Below, piece after piece: positions 15,417 through 24,701 of a stretch of 64,000 bases of DNA; positions within the stretch are counted from its first letter, which is position 1; each line of letters begins with the position of its first letter. Both the position numbers and the translations under genes were made by a program. The notes under the pieces were generated by a model. The model had not been told where the DNA came from and did no database searches. It saw nothing but the letters and a program-made list of their open reading frames with translations. Origin of the DNA: Oscillibacter faecalis_A (GTDB taxonomy: Bacteria > Bacillota > Clostridia > Oscillospirales > Oscillospiraceae); contig NZ_JARFXX010000009.1 in the NCBI RefSeq assembly GCF_029218125.1, positions 1 to 64,000 on the forward strand, written 5' to 3'.

Positions 15417-16364
15417 ATGGAATTTACCCATAAGCCGGTACTGCTTCAGGAATGTATCGAAGCATTGCGAATCAAGTCGGAGGGCGTTTATGTGGACGGT
15501 ACGCTGGGCCGTGCCGGTCATTCGAGGGAGATCGCAAAGCGCCTCACCACCGGACGGCTCATCTGCATCGACCGGGATCAGGCCGCCATCGACGCAGCGC
15601 GGGAGCGACTCGCCCCATGGCTGGAGCGGGTGACGCTGGTCCACAGCAACTTCGACCGGGTGGGTGATATTTTGGACGAGCTGGGGATACCCGGCGCGGA
15701 CGGAATGCTGTTCGACTTAGGCGTTTCCTCTCCGCAGTTGGATGATGCTTCCCGCGGCTTTTCCTATATGCATGACGCGCCGCTGGATATGCGGATGGAC
15801 ATTTCGGCGCCTCTGACCGCCTACGAGGTAGTAAACGGCTGGAGCTATGAGGAGCTGCGCAGAATATTGTTTGAATACGGCGAGGAGCGCTATGCCCCCG
15901 CCATTGCGAAAAAAATCGTACAGGCCCGGGAGACCGCGCCGATTGAAACCACGCTGGAGCTGGCGGAGCTGATTCGCTCCGCCATGCCCGCCGCCGCGCT
16001 GCGGGAAAAGCAGCACCCGGCCAAGCGGAGCTTTCAGGCTATCCGCATTGCGGTGAACGGTGAGCTGGACGCGCTGCCGCCCATGCTCCACGGGGCCATT
16101 GACCACCTGAACCCCGGCGGCCGTTTGGCGGTCATCACGTTCCATTCCTTAGAGGACCGAATCGTGAAGCGCACGTTTCAGGAGGCCGCAAGAGGCTGCA
16201 CCTGCCCGCCGGAGTTCCCGGTGTGCGTGTGCGGCAAGAAACCGAAAATAAAGCTCGTGACCCGGAAGCCCATCGTTTCCGGCAGCGAGGAATTAGAGGG
16301 AAACAGCCGCGCCCGCAGCGCAAAGCTCCGGGTGGCGGAAAAATGCGACGGGTTTGACCTGTGA
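15417..16364 (+). CDS. rsmH: 16S rRNA (cytosine-1402-N4)-methyltransferase
   Basis: This 315-residue SAM-dependent enzyme modifies C1402 in the ribosomal P site. The N-terminal HKPVLLQECIEAL, the SAM motif VYVDGTLGRAGHS (family form DxTxGxGGHS), LFDLGVSSPQLDDASRGFSY and ITFHSLEDRIVKRTF are all present, with a Cys-rich C-terminal segment CTCPPEFPVCVCGKKP. It follows mraZ by 3 bases, the standard dcw order (formerly mraW). Confidence 0.97.
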   Translation: MEFTHKPVLLQECIEALRIKSEGVYVDGTLGRAGHSREIAKRLTTGRLICIDRDQAAIDAARERLAPWLERVTLVHSNFDRVGDILDELGIPGADGMLFDLGVSSPQLDDASRGFSYMHDAPLDMRMDISAPLTAYEVVNGWSYEELRRILFEYGEERYAPAIAKKIVQARETAPIETTLELAELIRSAMPAAALREKQHPAKRSFQAIRIAVNGELDALPPMLHGAIDHLNPGGRLAVITFHSLEDRIVKRTFQEAARGCTCPPEFPVCVCGKKPKIKLVTRKPIVSGSEELEGNSRARSAKLRVAEKCDGFDL

Positions 16365-16414
16365 GGGACAAGCCAAAGGAAGAATTTTGATTTTGACGGA
16401 AGGGAGGGCTCTGC

Positions 16415-16969
16415 ATGGCGTCCGCGGCAAAGGAGTACCGCTACGCGCACCGGGAGTTTAGCACGCAGGGTAATTTGGCCCGGGATCTGGACTGGGCGGT
16501 GCGGGAGCGGGAGCTGAACCATGCCGGTGAAGCCCCCCGTCACGAGGCGCAGGCAGCCCCTAAAATCCGTCGGGAGCAGGCGTTGGTCCGGGAGCGGCAG
16601 CCCGTTCCTGTATTAACGGTGGTGGAAGTCATGGCCGTGATCGCCGCGGCGGTGCTCTTGCTTTTAAGCTATGTGCAGCTGACCACGCTGGCGGCGGACA
16701 CCGTGACGCTGAAAAGCCAGCTGACCACGCTTCAGGCGGAAAATGTCAGCCTGACAGCACAGCATGAGCAGATGTTCGACATGGCCACTGTAAAAGAAGT
16801 GGCCTCTGCGGCGGGAATGTCCAAGCCCAGCCGATCCCAGATCACCTATCTGGACCTTGCCAGTGAGGACAGCGCAACGGTCTACCAGACGGAGGAGCCC
16901 AGCGTTCTTAGCCGCCTTCTGACCTCCCTGCACCATGGCATCTATGCGGCGGTGGAATATTTTGACTGA
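16415..16969 (+). CDS. ftsL: FtsL/DivIC-like division protein
   Basis: This 184-residue bitopic membrane protein has a long charged cytoplasmic N-terminus (about 1-65), one membrane helix (about 68-88, VVEVMAVIAAAVLLLLSYVQ) and an extracytoplasmic leucine-zipper-like coiled coil (about 90-125). Position between rsmH and the PBP gene is that of ftsL, whose product bridges FtsQ/DivIB, DivIC and the septal synthase. Sequence conservation in this family is low, so the name rests on topology and gene order. GGAAGGGAGGG precedes the ATG. Confidence 0.85.
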   Translation: MASAAKEYRYAHREFSTQGNLARDLDWAVRERELNHAGEAPRHEAQAAPKIRREQALVRERQPVPVLTVVEVMAVIAAAVLLLLSYVQLTTLAADTVTLKSQLTTLQAENVSLTAQHEQMFDMATVKEVASAAGMSKPSRSQITYLDLASEDSATVYQTEEPSVLSRLLTSLHHGIYAAVEYFD

Positions 16970-17066
16970 TCGGACAATAGGGTAAAACACAGCGGGGAGT
17001 GAGAAGCGCGCCTTCTCGCTCCCTTGTTTCCTGTTTTCCTGAAGGGCACCTGAAAGGAGATACTCA

Positions 17067-19499
17067 ATGGCAATTCATCCCCGGAGAAAAAGCGATGCGG
17101 CCCGGCGGGCCAACCAGATCGTCCGCAGCCGGACGGTTCTGGTCATGCTGCTTTTAGGGATCATGACCTTTGCGGCGCTATTTTGGCGGCTGTATGATCT
17201 GCAGATTCGCCAGCACGCGGAGCTGCAGGAAAAGGCCATCAGCCAGCAGACCCGCAGCGCTGTGGTCAGCGCGTCCCGGGGAACCATCTATGACCGCAAC
17301 CTCAATACACTGGCCATTTCCGCCACGGCGGAAACGGTGCTCGTCTCCCCGCTGGACATCGAAAAGTCCGTGGAGAGCCAGAAGGAGGAGCAGGCGAAGG
17401 CGGCGCAGAAGGCCGCGGACAAGGGGCAGGACTATACCCCGCCTGTTCTGCGGGACCAGAGCTATATTGCCCGGGGCCTGAGTCGGATTCTGGGGCTGGA
17501 GCAGGGCGCCATTGAGGAAAGAATGGAAAAGACGAACTCCCAGTACGAGATTTTGAAGAAAAAAACAGACCAGACCATTTCCGATGAGGTGCGCCGCTTC
17601 ATTAACGGTGAGATCGACCCTGAGGGGAACGAGGTCCCCGAAAAGCAGCGGGTGAAGCTCCGGGGCGTCTGGCTCCAGCCGGATTCCAAGCGGTACTATC
17701 TCTACAGCTCACTGGCCTCCGGCGTGATAGGCTTTGTCAACGGCGACGGTATCGGCAGCGTGGGCCTTGAGGCAAAATATGATGATACCCTCACCGGCAC
17801 GGCGGGCTATACCGTCAGCGCCCGAAACGCATCGGGGTCTGAGCTCCTTTACAACTACGAGCAATATTACGATGCTGAGAACGGCCACAGCCTTGTGCTG
17901 ACGCTGGATGCCAACGTGCAGCTCAGCCTTGAAAACGGGCTGGAGAATATGCTGAAAAAGTATGACGCCAAAAACGGCGGCACCGGCATCGTCATGGAGG
18001 TCAATACCGGCGCCATCATCGCCATGGCGTCCTATCCCAACTATGACCTGAACGATTACGGCACGATCTTTGACGCGGCGCTGCAAAAAAAGCTGGACGC
18101 GGATTTGGAGAAGATTGACGCCAACCGCTCTACCTATGAATCTGAGAAGGCGTATGCTGATGCCCGGGCCAAGGCCATCAACAGCGCCATGCAGAGCCAG
18201 TGGCGCAATAAGTGCATCGACTCCACCTATGAGCCTGGCTCCACCTTCAAGCCCATTACGCTGGCGGCGGCGCTGGAGGAGGGCAAGGTTTCCAAAAGCT
18301 CCACGTTCTACTGCGGCGGCTACACTACAGTTCCGGGCTGGAGCGACCGTATCTGGTGCTCCAACCACAGCGGTCACGGCCAGCAGACGCTGATTGAGGC
18401 CGTGGGCCATTCCTGCAACCCGGCATTTATCAAAATGGGCCTTTCCATCGGCACAGAGACCTATTATAAATACCTGAAGTCCTTCGGACTGATGGATAAG
18501 ACCGGCATCGACATGATTGGCGAGGTGAAGGGCCTGTTCGTTGACGAGGATTACTTCAACTCTCAGGTGGTGTCGCTGGCCTCCTACTCCTTCGGCCAGA
18601 CCTTCAACGTGACGCCCATCGAGCTGATCCGGGCGCAGGCGGCCTGCATCAACGGCGGCTATCTCTACGAGCCCTACATCGTCGATCAGGTGTTGGATGA
18701 GGATGGCAATGTGCTTTCCCAGCACGATACCACGCCAGTGCGGCAGGTCATCAGCGAGGAGACCTCCGCCATTGTCCGGGAGGCGCTGGAATACGTGGTG
18801 TCCTCCGGCAGCGGCAAGAACGGACAGGTGGCGGGCTACCGCATCGGCGGCAAGACCGGTACCGCCGATAAGACCGGCACCAGAAAGACCACCCGCGAGG
18901 TGGTGGTGTCCTTCATGTGCTTTGCCCCGGCGGACGATCCCCAGTACATCATGCTTTTGACTATGGATACCCCCAGCCGGAACACCGGTACGGCTGTGTA
19001 CGGCGGTACCATGGTGGCCCCTACGGCAAGCCAGATCATGGGTGAGATTCTGCCCGCCCTCGGTATTGAACCGGATTATTCCGCAGAAGAATTGTCCGGC
19101 GCTGATGCCGCCGTGCCCTACGTGGTGGGGAAGACAGCGGAGGAGGCCAAGGCGGCGCTGAAATCCGCGGGCTTCACCTATCGGACGGTAGGCAGCGGCG
19201 AGACCGTGACGGACCAGACCCCTGCCGGCGGCGCTATCGTACCTAACAACGCCTCGGTGGTGCTCTACTTGGGGGCGGAAAAGTCGGATACGCCCAGCAC
19301 AGTGCCGGATGTGACCGGCAAGACGCCCACAGAGGCCAACAAGGCCCTGACCAACGCGGGGCTCATTATGAAGGTAGCCGGCGCTACCTCTGCCAGCGGG
19401 GGCAGCGTGACTGCCATTTCTCAGAACGCGGAGGCGGGGAGCCAGCTTCCGGCGGGCAGTGTGGTCACGGTCCGCTTCGGTGTCCGCACAACGGACTAA
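17067..19499 (+). CDS. Class B penicillin-binding protein with PASTA domains (FtsI/SpoVD type)
   Basis: This 810-residue septal transpeptidase has a short cytoplasmic tail, one membrane helix (about 24-46), a PBP dimerisation domain with ASRGTIYDRN, and a transpeptidase domain with the active-site STFK (Ser392-Lys395), SCN (449-451) and KTGT (596-599). Two PASTA repeats close the protein (about 690-810). It should cross-link septal peptidoglycan with FtsW. PASTA domains and position match both pbpB (vegetative) and spoVD (sporulation) in Bacilli; the sequence does not decide between them. Large low-complexity Glu/Lys/Ala inserts are visible near 105-130. Confidence 0.93.
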   Translation: MAIHPRRKSDAARRANQIVRSRTVLVMLLLGIMTFAALFWRLYDLQIRQHAELQEKAISQQTRSAVVSASRGTIYDRNLNTLAISATAETVLVSPLDIEKSVESQKEEQAKAAQKAADKGQDYTPPVLRDQSYIARGLSRILGLEQGAIEERMEKTNSQYEILKKKTDQTISDEVRRFINGEIDPEGNEVPEKQRVKLRGVWLQPDSKRYYLYSSLASGVIGFVNGDGIGSVGLEAKYDDTLTGTAGYTVSARNASGSELLYNYEQYYDAENGHSLVLTLDANVQLSLENGLENMLKKYDAKNGGTGIVMEVNTGAIIAMASYPNYDLNDYGTIFDAALQKKLDADLEKIDANRSTYESEKAYADARAKAINSAMQSQWRNKCIDSTYEPGSTFKPITLAAALEEGKVSKSSTFYCGGYTTVPGWSDRIWCSNHSGHGQQTLIEAVGHSCNPAFIKMGLSIGTETYYKYLKSFGLMDKTGIDMIGEVKGLFVDEDYFNSQVVSLASYSFGQTFNVTPIELIRAQAACINGGYLYEPYIVDQVLDEDGNVLSQHDTTPVRQVISEETSAIVREALEYVVSSGSGKNGQVAGYRIGGKTGTADKTGTRKTTREVVVSFMCFAPADDPQYIMLLTMDTPSRNTGTAVYGGTMVAPTASQIMGEILPALGIEPDYSAEELSGADAAVPYVVGKTAEEAKAALKSAGFTYRTVGSGETVTDQTPAGGAIVPNNASVVLYLGAEKSDTPSTVPDVTGKTPTEANKALTNAGLIMKVAGATSASGGSVTAISQNAEAGSQLPAGSVVTVRFGVRTTD

Positions 19500-19614
19500 T
19501 ACGCGCTTTGAGCGCACCTTTTGCCAGATTTACGGCACGATTCACGGTATGCTTCCGCTAAAAAGCTGATAGAATACTTACGATGAAATCACCTTGAAAC
19601 TGGAGGATATCAAT

Positions 19615-21063
19615 ATGAAACTGCGGGAACTGCTCTCCGGTGTCTCTGTGCTTGCGTGCACGGCAGATATGGAAATGGAGATCAGCGGCGTCAGCTACGA
19701 TTCAAGAAGCGTGCGCCCTGGCGATCTGTTTGTGGCCATGACCGGCTTTGCGGTGGACGGACACAAATTCATTGCCGCGGCACAGGAAAAGGGCGCGGCG
19801 GCGGCGCTGTGCCAAAAGGAGCCGGGGGGGACGCTGCCGTATGTGCGGACAGAGGATTCTCGCCGCGCACTGGCAATCGTCGGGGCCAACTGGTTCGGCC
19901 ATCCCGCTAAGGAAATGACCATGGTGGCCGTGACCGGCACCTGCGGCAAGACCACTACCACGTATTTGCTGAAGGCAATTTTAGAGCAGGCGGCAGGGGC
20001 CAAGGTGGGTCTTATCGGCACCAACCAGAATATGATCGGCGACGCGGCGCTTCCAACGGACCGTACCACGCCGGAATCCTTTGAGGTCCAGAAGCTGTTC
20101 CGGGAAATGGCGGACGCCGGGTGCACCCATGTGGTGATGGAGACGTCTTCTCACGCGCTGTATCTGGACCGGGTCTACGGCGTGCACTACGATGTGGGCG
20201 TGTTCACCAATCTGACGCAGGATCATCTGGATTTCCATAAGACCATGGAAAGCTACTGCGATGCCAAGGCAATTTTGTTCCGGAACTGCAGTGTCGGCGT
20301 GGTGAACGCCGACGACCCGTGGACGCCCCGGCTGCTGAAGGATGCGGCCTGTAGGGTGATGACCTACGCAGAACGGGCGGAAGCGGACCTTCGGGCGGAG
20401 CATATCGCTCTTTCCGCTGACGGAATCGCCTTTGACGCCGTGACTGAAACGGAGCGGGTGCCTGTTCGGGTGCACATCCCCGGCGGCTTTATGGTGTATA
20501 ATACGCTGGATGTGCTGGGTGCGGCGCTGGCGCTGGGAATCCCACTGAAGGACAGCGCCGCCGTGCTGGCAGGCGTCCCCCATGTGCAGGGGCGGGTGGA
20601 GGTCATTCCCACGCCGGGAAAGGATTATACGATCCTCATTGACTACGCCCACACGCCGGACAGCATGGTCAACGTCCTGCGGACAGTGAAGGAGTTTGCC
20701 AAGGGCCGTACCGTAGCGGTGTTCGGCTGCGGCGGCGACCGGGACCGGACGAAGCGGCCTCTGATGGGAAAGGCTGCGGCGGACTGGTCGGATTTTGCTG
20801 TGGTTACCACCGACAATCCACGGACGGAGCAGCCGGAGGCTATTATCGAGGAGATTCTGCCGGGCTTTGCCGGCAGTGCAACGCCCTATCAGGTGGTGGT
20901 GGACCGGGTGGAGGCCATCCACTGGGCCATGGACCATGCACAGAAGGAGGACGTCATCGTTCTGTGCGGCAAGGGTCATGAGACCTATCAGGAGATCAAC
21001 CATAAGAAGTACCACATGGATGAGCGGGAGATCGTGGCCGATTATCTGAAAAGCGGACATTGA
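19615..21063 (+). CDS. murE: UDP-MurNAc-tripeptide synthetase MurE
   Basis: This 482-residue cytoplasmic ligase adds the third amino acid of the wall peptide. GTCGKTTTTY with Lys112 binds ATP, SSHALYLDRVYG and FTNLTQDHLDFH are central Mur-ligase motifs, and DNPRTEQP (Asp400-Pro407) is the signature of meso-diaminopimelate specificity. The ATG at 19615 has GGAGG eight bases before it; an upstream TTG at 19594 lacks this. It should therefore build m-DAP-type peptidoglycan. It is followed by mraY. Confidence 0.97.
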   Translation: MKLRELLSGVSVLACTADMEMEISGVSYDSRSVRPGDLFVAMTGFAVDGHKFIAAAQEKGAAAALCQKEPGGTLPYVRTEDSRRALAIVGANWFGHPAKEMTMVAVTGTCGKTTTTYLLKAILEQAAGAKVGLIGTNQNMIGDAALPTDRTTPESFEVQKLFREMADAGCTHVVMETSSHALYLDRVYGVHYDVGVFTNLTQDHLDFHKTMESYCDAKAILFRNCSVGVVNADDPWTPRLLKDAACRVMTYAERAEADLRAEHIALSADGIAFDAVTETERVPVRVHIPGGFMVYNTLDVLGAALALGIPLKDSAAVLAGVPHVQGRVEVIPTPGKDYTILIDYAHTPDSMVNVLRTVKEFAKGRTVAVFGCGGDRDRTKRPLMGKAAADWSDFAVVTTDNPRTEQPEAIIEEILPGFAGSATPYQVVVDRVEAIHWAMDHAQKEDVIVLCGKGHETYQEINHKKYHMDEREIVADYLKSGH

Positions 21064-21120
21064 GCCGCCGCAAGAAAAGAAAGAAAACAGACCGTCTGCG
21101 GGACGGTAAGAGGAGAAAGC

Positions 21121-22107
21121 ATGAATATCAATGTCATTGCGTCGTTGGTTGGCTGTGTGCTGACCATGATTTTGGGGAAATTTGTATTAGCGGAACTGCG
21201 GAAGCTGAAGGCCGGACAGGAAATCCGGCAGGACGGTCCCACATGGCACAATTCCAAAGCGGGAACGCCCACCATGGGCGGCATCGCGTTTATTTTGGGC
21301 AGCGGCATTGCCGCCTTTGCCTGCGGCTGGCAGCAGATGGTAAACGGGGAGTTTGCCCATCTGTATGTCTATCTCTTTGCCCTGTGCTTCGGCCTCATCG
21401 GCTTTGTGGATGATTACCGCAAGGTCCGCCAGCACCAGAACGAGGGCCTGACCGCCAAGCAGAAGTTTGTTCTGCAGCTTTTGGCGGCAATCGTGTTCCT
21501 TTGCCTGATGCGCTATGAGGGCCTTTTGACCAATGACCTTTATATCCCCTTTGTCAATGTGACGGTGACGGTGAACTGGATTCTTTACCTCATTTTCGCC
21601 GCCTTCGTCATTGTGGGCTGCGTCAACGCCGTGAACCTCACGGACGGGATCGACGGTCTTGCCTCCGGCGTGACCGCTGTGGTGATGTTCTTTTTCCTGC
21701 TGGCGGCTATGCTCTGGAAAATGACCTCCCTCGGAATTTTCTCCGGTGCGCTGTGCGGCAGCCTTGTGGGCTTCTTTGCCCTGTATAACCACCACCCCGC
21801 CAAGTGCTTTATGGGCGATACCGGCAGCCTGTTTTTAGGCGGCGCTGTAGCGGCTCTGGCCTTTGCCATGGATATGCCGCTGGTGCTGATTTTAGTGGGA
21901 ATCATCTACATTCTGGAAACTCTGTCCGATATTATACAGATTGGATACTTCAAGCTCACCCACGGCAAGCGCTTTTTCAAAATGGCGCCGCTGCACCACC
22001 ATCTTGAGCGGTGCGGCTGGAGCGAGGTGAAGATCGTGACGGTGTTCTGCACCGTGACCGCGATTTTCTGCGCGCTGGCCTATTGGGGCATTCAGGGCCG
22101 CTATTGA
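21121..22107 (+). CDS. mraY: Phospho-N-acetylmuramoyl-pentapeptide transferase
   Basis: This 328-residue polytopic membrane enzyme makes lipid I from UDP-MurNAc-pentapeptide and undecaprenyl phosphate. Family markers are GTPTMGGIAFI, the FVDDYRKV acidic motif, NAVNLTDGIDGLASG, FMGDTGSLFLGG and PLHHHLER. About ten membrane segments are predicted. AAGAGGAGAAAGC precedes the ATG. In most dcw clusters murF lies before and murD after this gene; neither is here. Confidence 0.97.
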   Translation: MNINVIASLVGCVLTMILGKFVLAELRKLKAGQEIRQDGPTWHNSKAGTPTMGGIAFILGSGIAAFACGWQQMVNGEFAHLYVYLFALCFGLIGFVDDYRKVRQHQNEGLTAKQKFVLQLLAAIVFLCLMRYEGLLTNDLYIPFVNVTVTVNWILYLIFAAFVIVGCVNAVNLTDGIDGLASGVTAVVMFFFLLAAMLWKMTSLGIFSGALCGSLVGFFALYNHHPAKCFMGDTGSLFLGGAVAALAFAMDMPLVLILVGIIYILETLSDIIQIGYFKLTHGKRFFKMAPLHHHLERCGWSEVKIVTVFCTVTAIFCALAYWGIQGRY

Positions 22108-22148
22108 GCGGACGATTTTTCAAAAACGGCTGAAAGGAGGGAAACGCA

Positions 22149-23375
22149 ATGGCAATGGAGCAGCGGACGCGCCGCCGCCCCCTGACCCGTCAGGAACAGT
22201 TGGTCCTGCAGGAGCGCAAGCAGCTCCGCCGGGAGAAAATGGAGCAGAGCCGGGAGCTGGCAAAGGGACCCATTGACCTGCCCTTCTGCCTGCTGGTGCT
22301 GCTGCTGACCGCCATCGGCCTTGTGATTCTGCTTTCGGCCAGCTTTCCCTCCGCCTATTACGAGGCAAATCCCTCCAAGCACAATCCTATGTATTACTTT
22401 GAGCGGCAGGCGGTGTTCGCCGTGCTGGGAACAACGGTGATGTTTATTGTCAGCCGCTTCAACTATCAGCGCCTGCGGGGCGCGGGGAAGATCTTGCTGT
22501 ATATTTCCCTTTTCCTGCTGGTCATCGTGCTTATTCCGGGCATCGGCCAGCTCCGCAACGGCGCCCGCCGCTGGATCGGTTTGGGCGTGCTGACGTTCCA
22601 GCCCTCGGAGATCGCAAAGGTGGCCATCGTGGTCTACTTTGCCGGCAGCATTTCCCGAAAAAAGGAGCAGATGCAGACGTTTCGCTACGGCATCGTACCT
22701 TACGCCTTTATTCTCGTTTTAACGGCGGGGCTTGTGGGTAAGGAGCCGCACCTCTCCGGCGCACTGCTGATTTTGGGCGCCGGCGCGGCTATGATGCTGG
22801 TGGGCGGCATCAACTGGCGCTGGGTCTTTGCCGCTATCGGCGCGGTGGGGGCCATGGCGTATGTGGTGCTGTTCATTGTTGGCTATAATACCTCCCGCGT
22901 TACCTACTGGCTGGACCCGTGGGCGGACGCGGGCGATAAGGGCTATCAGCTCTCTCAGAGCCTTATTACCATCGGCTCCGGGGGACTCTGGGGACTGGGC
23001 CTTGGCAAGAGCCGGCAGAAATTCCTGTTTTTGCCGGAGGAGCACAACGATTTTATTTTCGCCATTGTCTGCGAGGAGCTGGGCCTCATCGGCGCCTGCG
23101 TCATCATGCTGCTCTTCGCGGCGCTGGTGCTGCGGGGCTACTGGATCGCCCTGCACACCCGGGACCGCTTCGGTGCGCTGTTGGTGGTGGGTATCATCAC
23201 CCTCATCGCCATGCAGGTGTTTTTGAATATCGCCGTGGTGACGGGTATGCTGCCGACCACCGGTATTCCGCTGCCGTTTTTCAGCTACGGCGGCACGGCA
23301 CTGTGTATCCAACTGGCGGAAATGGGAATCGTACTCAGCGTTTCCCGACAGATGAAGCCGACGAAGGCGGGGTAG
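22149..23375 (+). CDS. ftsW: SEDS-family peptidoglycan glycosyltransferase FtsW
   Basis: This 408-residue polytopic membrane protein has a basic N-terminal tail and about ten membrane helices. SEDS signatures are GARRWIGLGVLTFQPSEIAKVA, KEPHLSGALLILGAGA (with the catalytic-type acidic residue region), LPEEHNDFIFAIVCEELG and PTTGIPLPFFSYGG. In the family it polymerises glycan strands at the septum with the class B PBP. Gene order favours ftsW over rodA or spoVE. Its stop codon lies within a terminator-like hairpin at 23364-23391. Confidence 0.93.
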   Translation: MAMEQRTRRRPLTRQEQLVLQERKQLRREKMEQSRELAKGPIDLPFCLLVLLLTAIGLVILLSASFPSAYYEANPSKHNPMYYFERQAVFAVLGTTVMFIVSRFNYQRLRGAGKILLYISLFLLVIVLIPGIGQLRNGARRWIGLGVLTFQPSEIAKVAIVVYFAGSISRKKEQMQTFRYGIVPYAFILVLTAGLVGKEPHLSGALLILGAGAAMMLVGGINWRWVFAAIGAVGAMAYVVLFIVGYNTSRVTYWLDPWADAGDKGYQLSQSLITIGSGGLWGLGLGKSRQKFLFLPEEHNDFIFAIVCEELGLIGACVIMLLFAALVLRGYWIALHTRDRFGALLVVGIITLIAMQVFLNIAVVTGMLPTTGIPLPFFSYGGTALCIQLAEMGIVLSVSRQMKPTKAG

Positions 23376-23391
23376 CGTATCCCGCCTTTTT
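23364..23391 (+). terminator. Terminator-like hairpin between ftsW and murG
   Basis: AAGGCGGG (23364-23371) pairs with CCCGCCTT (23381-23388), followed by a run of T to 23391. It spans the ftsW stop codon and could reduce read-through into murG. Confidence 0.55.
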
Positions 23392-23428
23392 CCGCTGAAA
23401 AAGGGACATAACCGAGAAGGGGAGCTTT

Positions 23429-24568
23429 ATGGAAAAACAGATTCGACGGGTGATTTTTACCTGCGGCGGCACGGCGGGCCATGTGAACCCGGCCATCGCC
23501 GTGGCGCAGCTTGTGGCGGAGAAAAATCCGGGCGTAGAGATTTTGTTTGTGGGCGCGGAGCGGGGACTGGAAAAGGAGCTGGTGCCTGCGGCGGGCTATG
23601 ATTTCCGCACGGTGCATATCTCCAGTTTTCACCGCTCCTTCAAGCCTGCCGAAATAAAGCATAATCTGGTGTCTCTATACAACATGGTCCGCTCTCCGGC
23701 GGAGGCCCGGGCCATTCTCCGGGACTTCCGGCCCGATGTGGTCATCGGCACCGGCGGCTATGCCAGCTATCCCATGGTAAAGGCCGCCGCCAAGGCGGGG
23801 ATTCCTACGGCGGTGCATGAATCCAACGCCGTGCCGGGGCTGACCACGGAGCTGCTGGAGCCCTTTGCCGACCGCATTATGGTGGGCTTTGAAAGCTGTC
23901 GAAAGCACTACAAGCACCCGGATAAGATAGTGGTCACCGGCACACCGGTGCGGGAGGATTTTTTCACGCTGACACGGGAGGAGGCTAAGAAGCGGCTGGG
24001 CGTCAACGATGGGCGGCCCCTTATTGTTTCCTTCTGGGGGTCGCTGGGCGCGGCGGGCATGAACGCCAATATGGCAGATATGCTGGCGCTGGAGGCGGCA
24101 AAGGAGCCGTTCCACCATATCCACGGCGCGGGAAAGGCTGGATATCCCAAGGTATTGTCCGCGCTGCGGGAAAAGGGCGTTGACCCCGCGGCCCACCCGG
24201 CGCTTCAGGTGCGGGAGTACATCTATGACATGGCGCCGGTGATGCGGGCGGCGGACCTTGTGATCTGCCGTGCGGGGGCATCCACGGTCAGCGAGCTGAC
24301 CGCGCTGGGAATCCCGGCGATTTTAGTGCCCTCGCCCTATGTGACCAACAACCATCAGGAGAAAAATGCCCGGGCGCTGGAGGCGGGCGGCGGCGCGGAG
24401 GTGCTGCTGGAAAAGGACGCCTCCGGGCAGGCGCTCTTTCAAAGCGCGGCAAGGCTGCTGCGGGAGGACGAGAGGCGCACGGCCATGGGCGCGGCTATGG
24501 CGGCGCTGGGCGTCCGGGATGCGGCGGCGCGCATCTACGATACGGTGCAGTCGATTTTAAAGACCTGA
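23429..24568 (+). CDS. murG: UDP-GlcNAc:lipid I glycosyltransferase MurG
   Basis: This 379-residue peripheral membrane enzyme converts lipid I to lipid II. The GT-B signatures are the N-terminal CGGTAGHVNPAIAVAQLV, TGGYASYPMVKAA, HESNAVPGLTTELL and the C-terminal LVICRAGASTVSELTALGIPAILVP donor-binding region. The length is standard. GAGAAGGGGAG precedes the ATG. It has murA 133 bases downstream. Confidence 0.97.
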   Translation: MEKQIRRVIFTCGGTAGHVNPAIAVAQLVAEKNPGVEILFVGAERGLEKELVPAAGYDFRTVHISSFHRSFKPAEIKHNLVSLYNMVRSPAEARAILRDFRPDVVIGTGGYASYPMVKAAAKAGIPTAVHESNAVPGLTTELLEPFADRIMVGFESCRKHYKHPDKIVVTGTPVREDFFTLTREEAKKRLGVNDGRPLIVSFWGSLGAAGMNANMADMLALEAAKEPFHHIHGAGKAGYPKVLSALREKGVDPAAHPALQVREYIYDMAPVMRAADLVICRAGASTVSELTALGIPAILVPSPYVTNNHQEKNARALEAGGGAEVLLEKDASGQALFQSAARLLREDERRTAMGAAMAALGVRDAAARIYDTVQSILKT

Positions 24569-24622
24569 TCAGCGCTTAAAACGTTTACATTTATACGGTT
24601 TCCTTCCCGGCATTTTCGTGCT

Positions 24623-24628
24623 ATACTG
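24623..24628 (+). promoter_or_regulatory. Possible -10 element upstream of murA
   Basis: TATACT lies in the context GTGCTATACTG, 74 bases before the murA start. No good -35 box is present at 16-18 bases, so an internal promoter is only possible. Confidence 0.3.
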
Positions 24629-24701
24629 CCGGAAAAGGAACCGAATCCCCCCGGACTCCATAGGATGATGCGGAACATCATTCTGACTTGGAGGGACGGA
24701 C

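Noticed and set aside
17709..19517. A 602-codon open frame on the minus strand over the PBP gene
   Set aside because: It lies opposite the PBP coding sequence, has no ribosome site or family motifs and reads as the GC-rich antisense shadow of a real gene.
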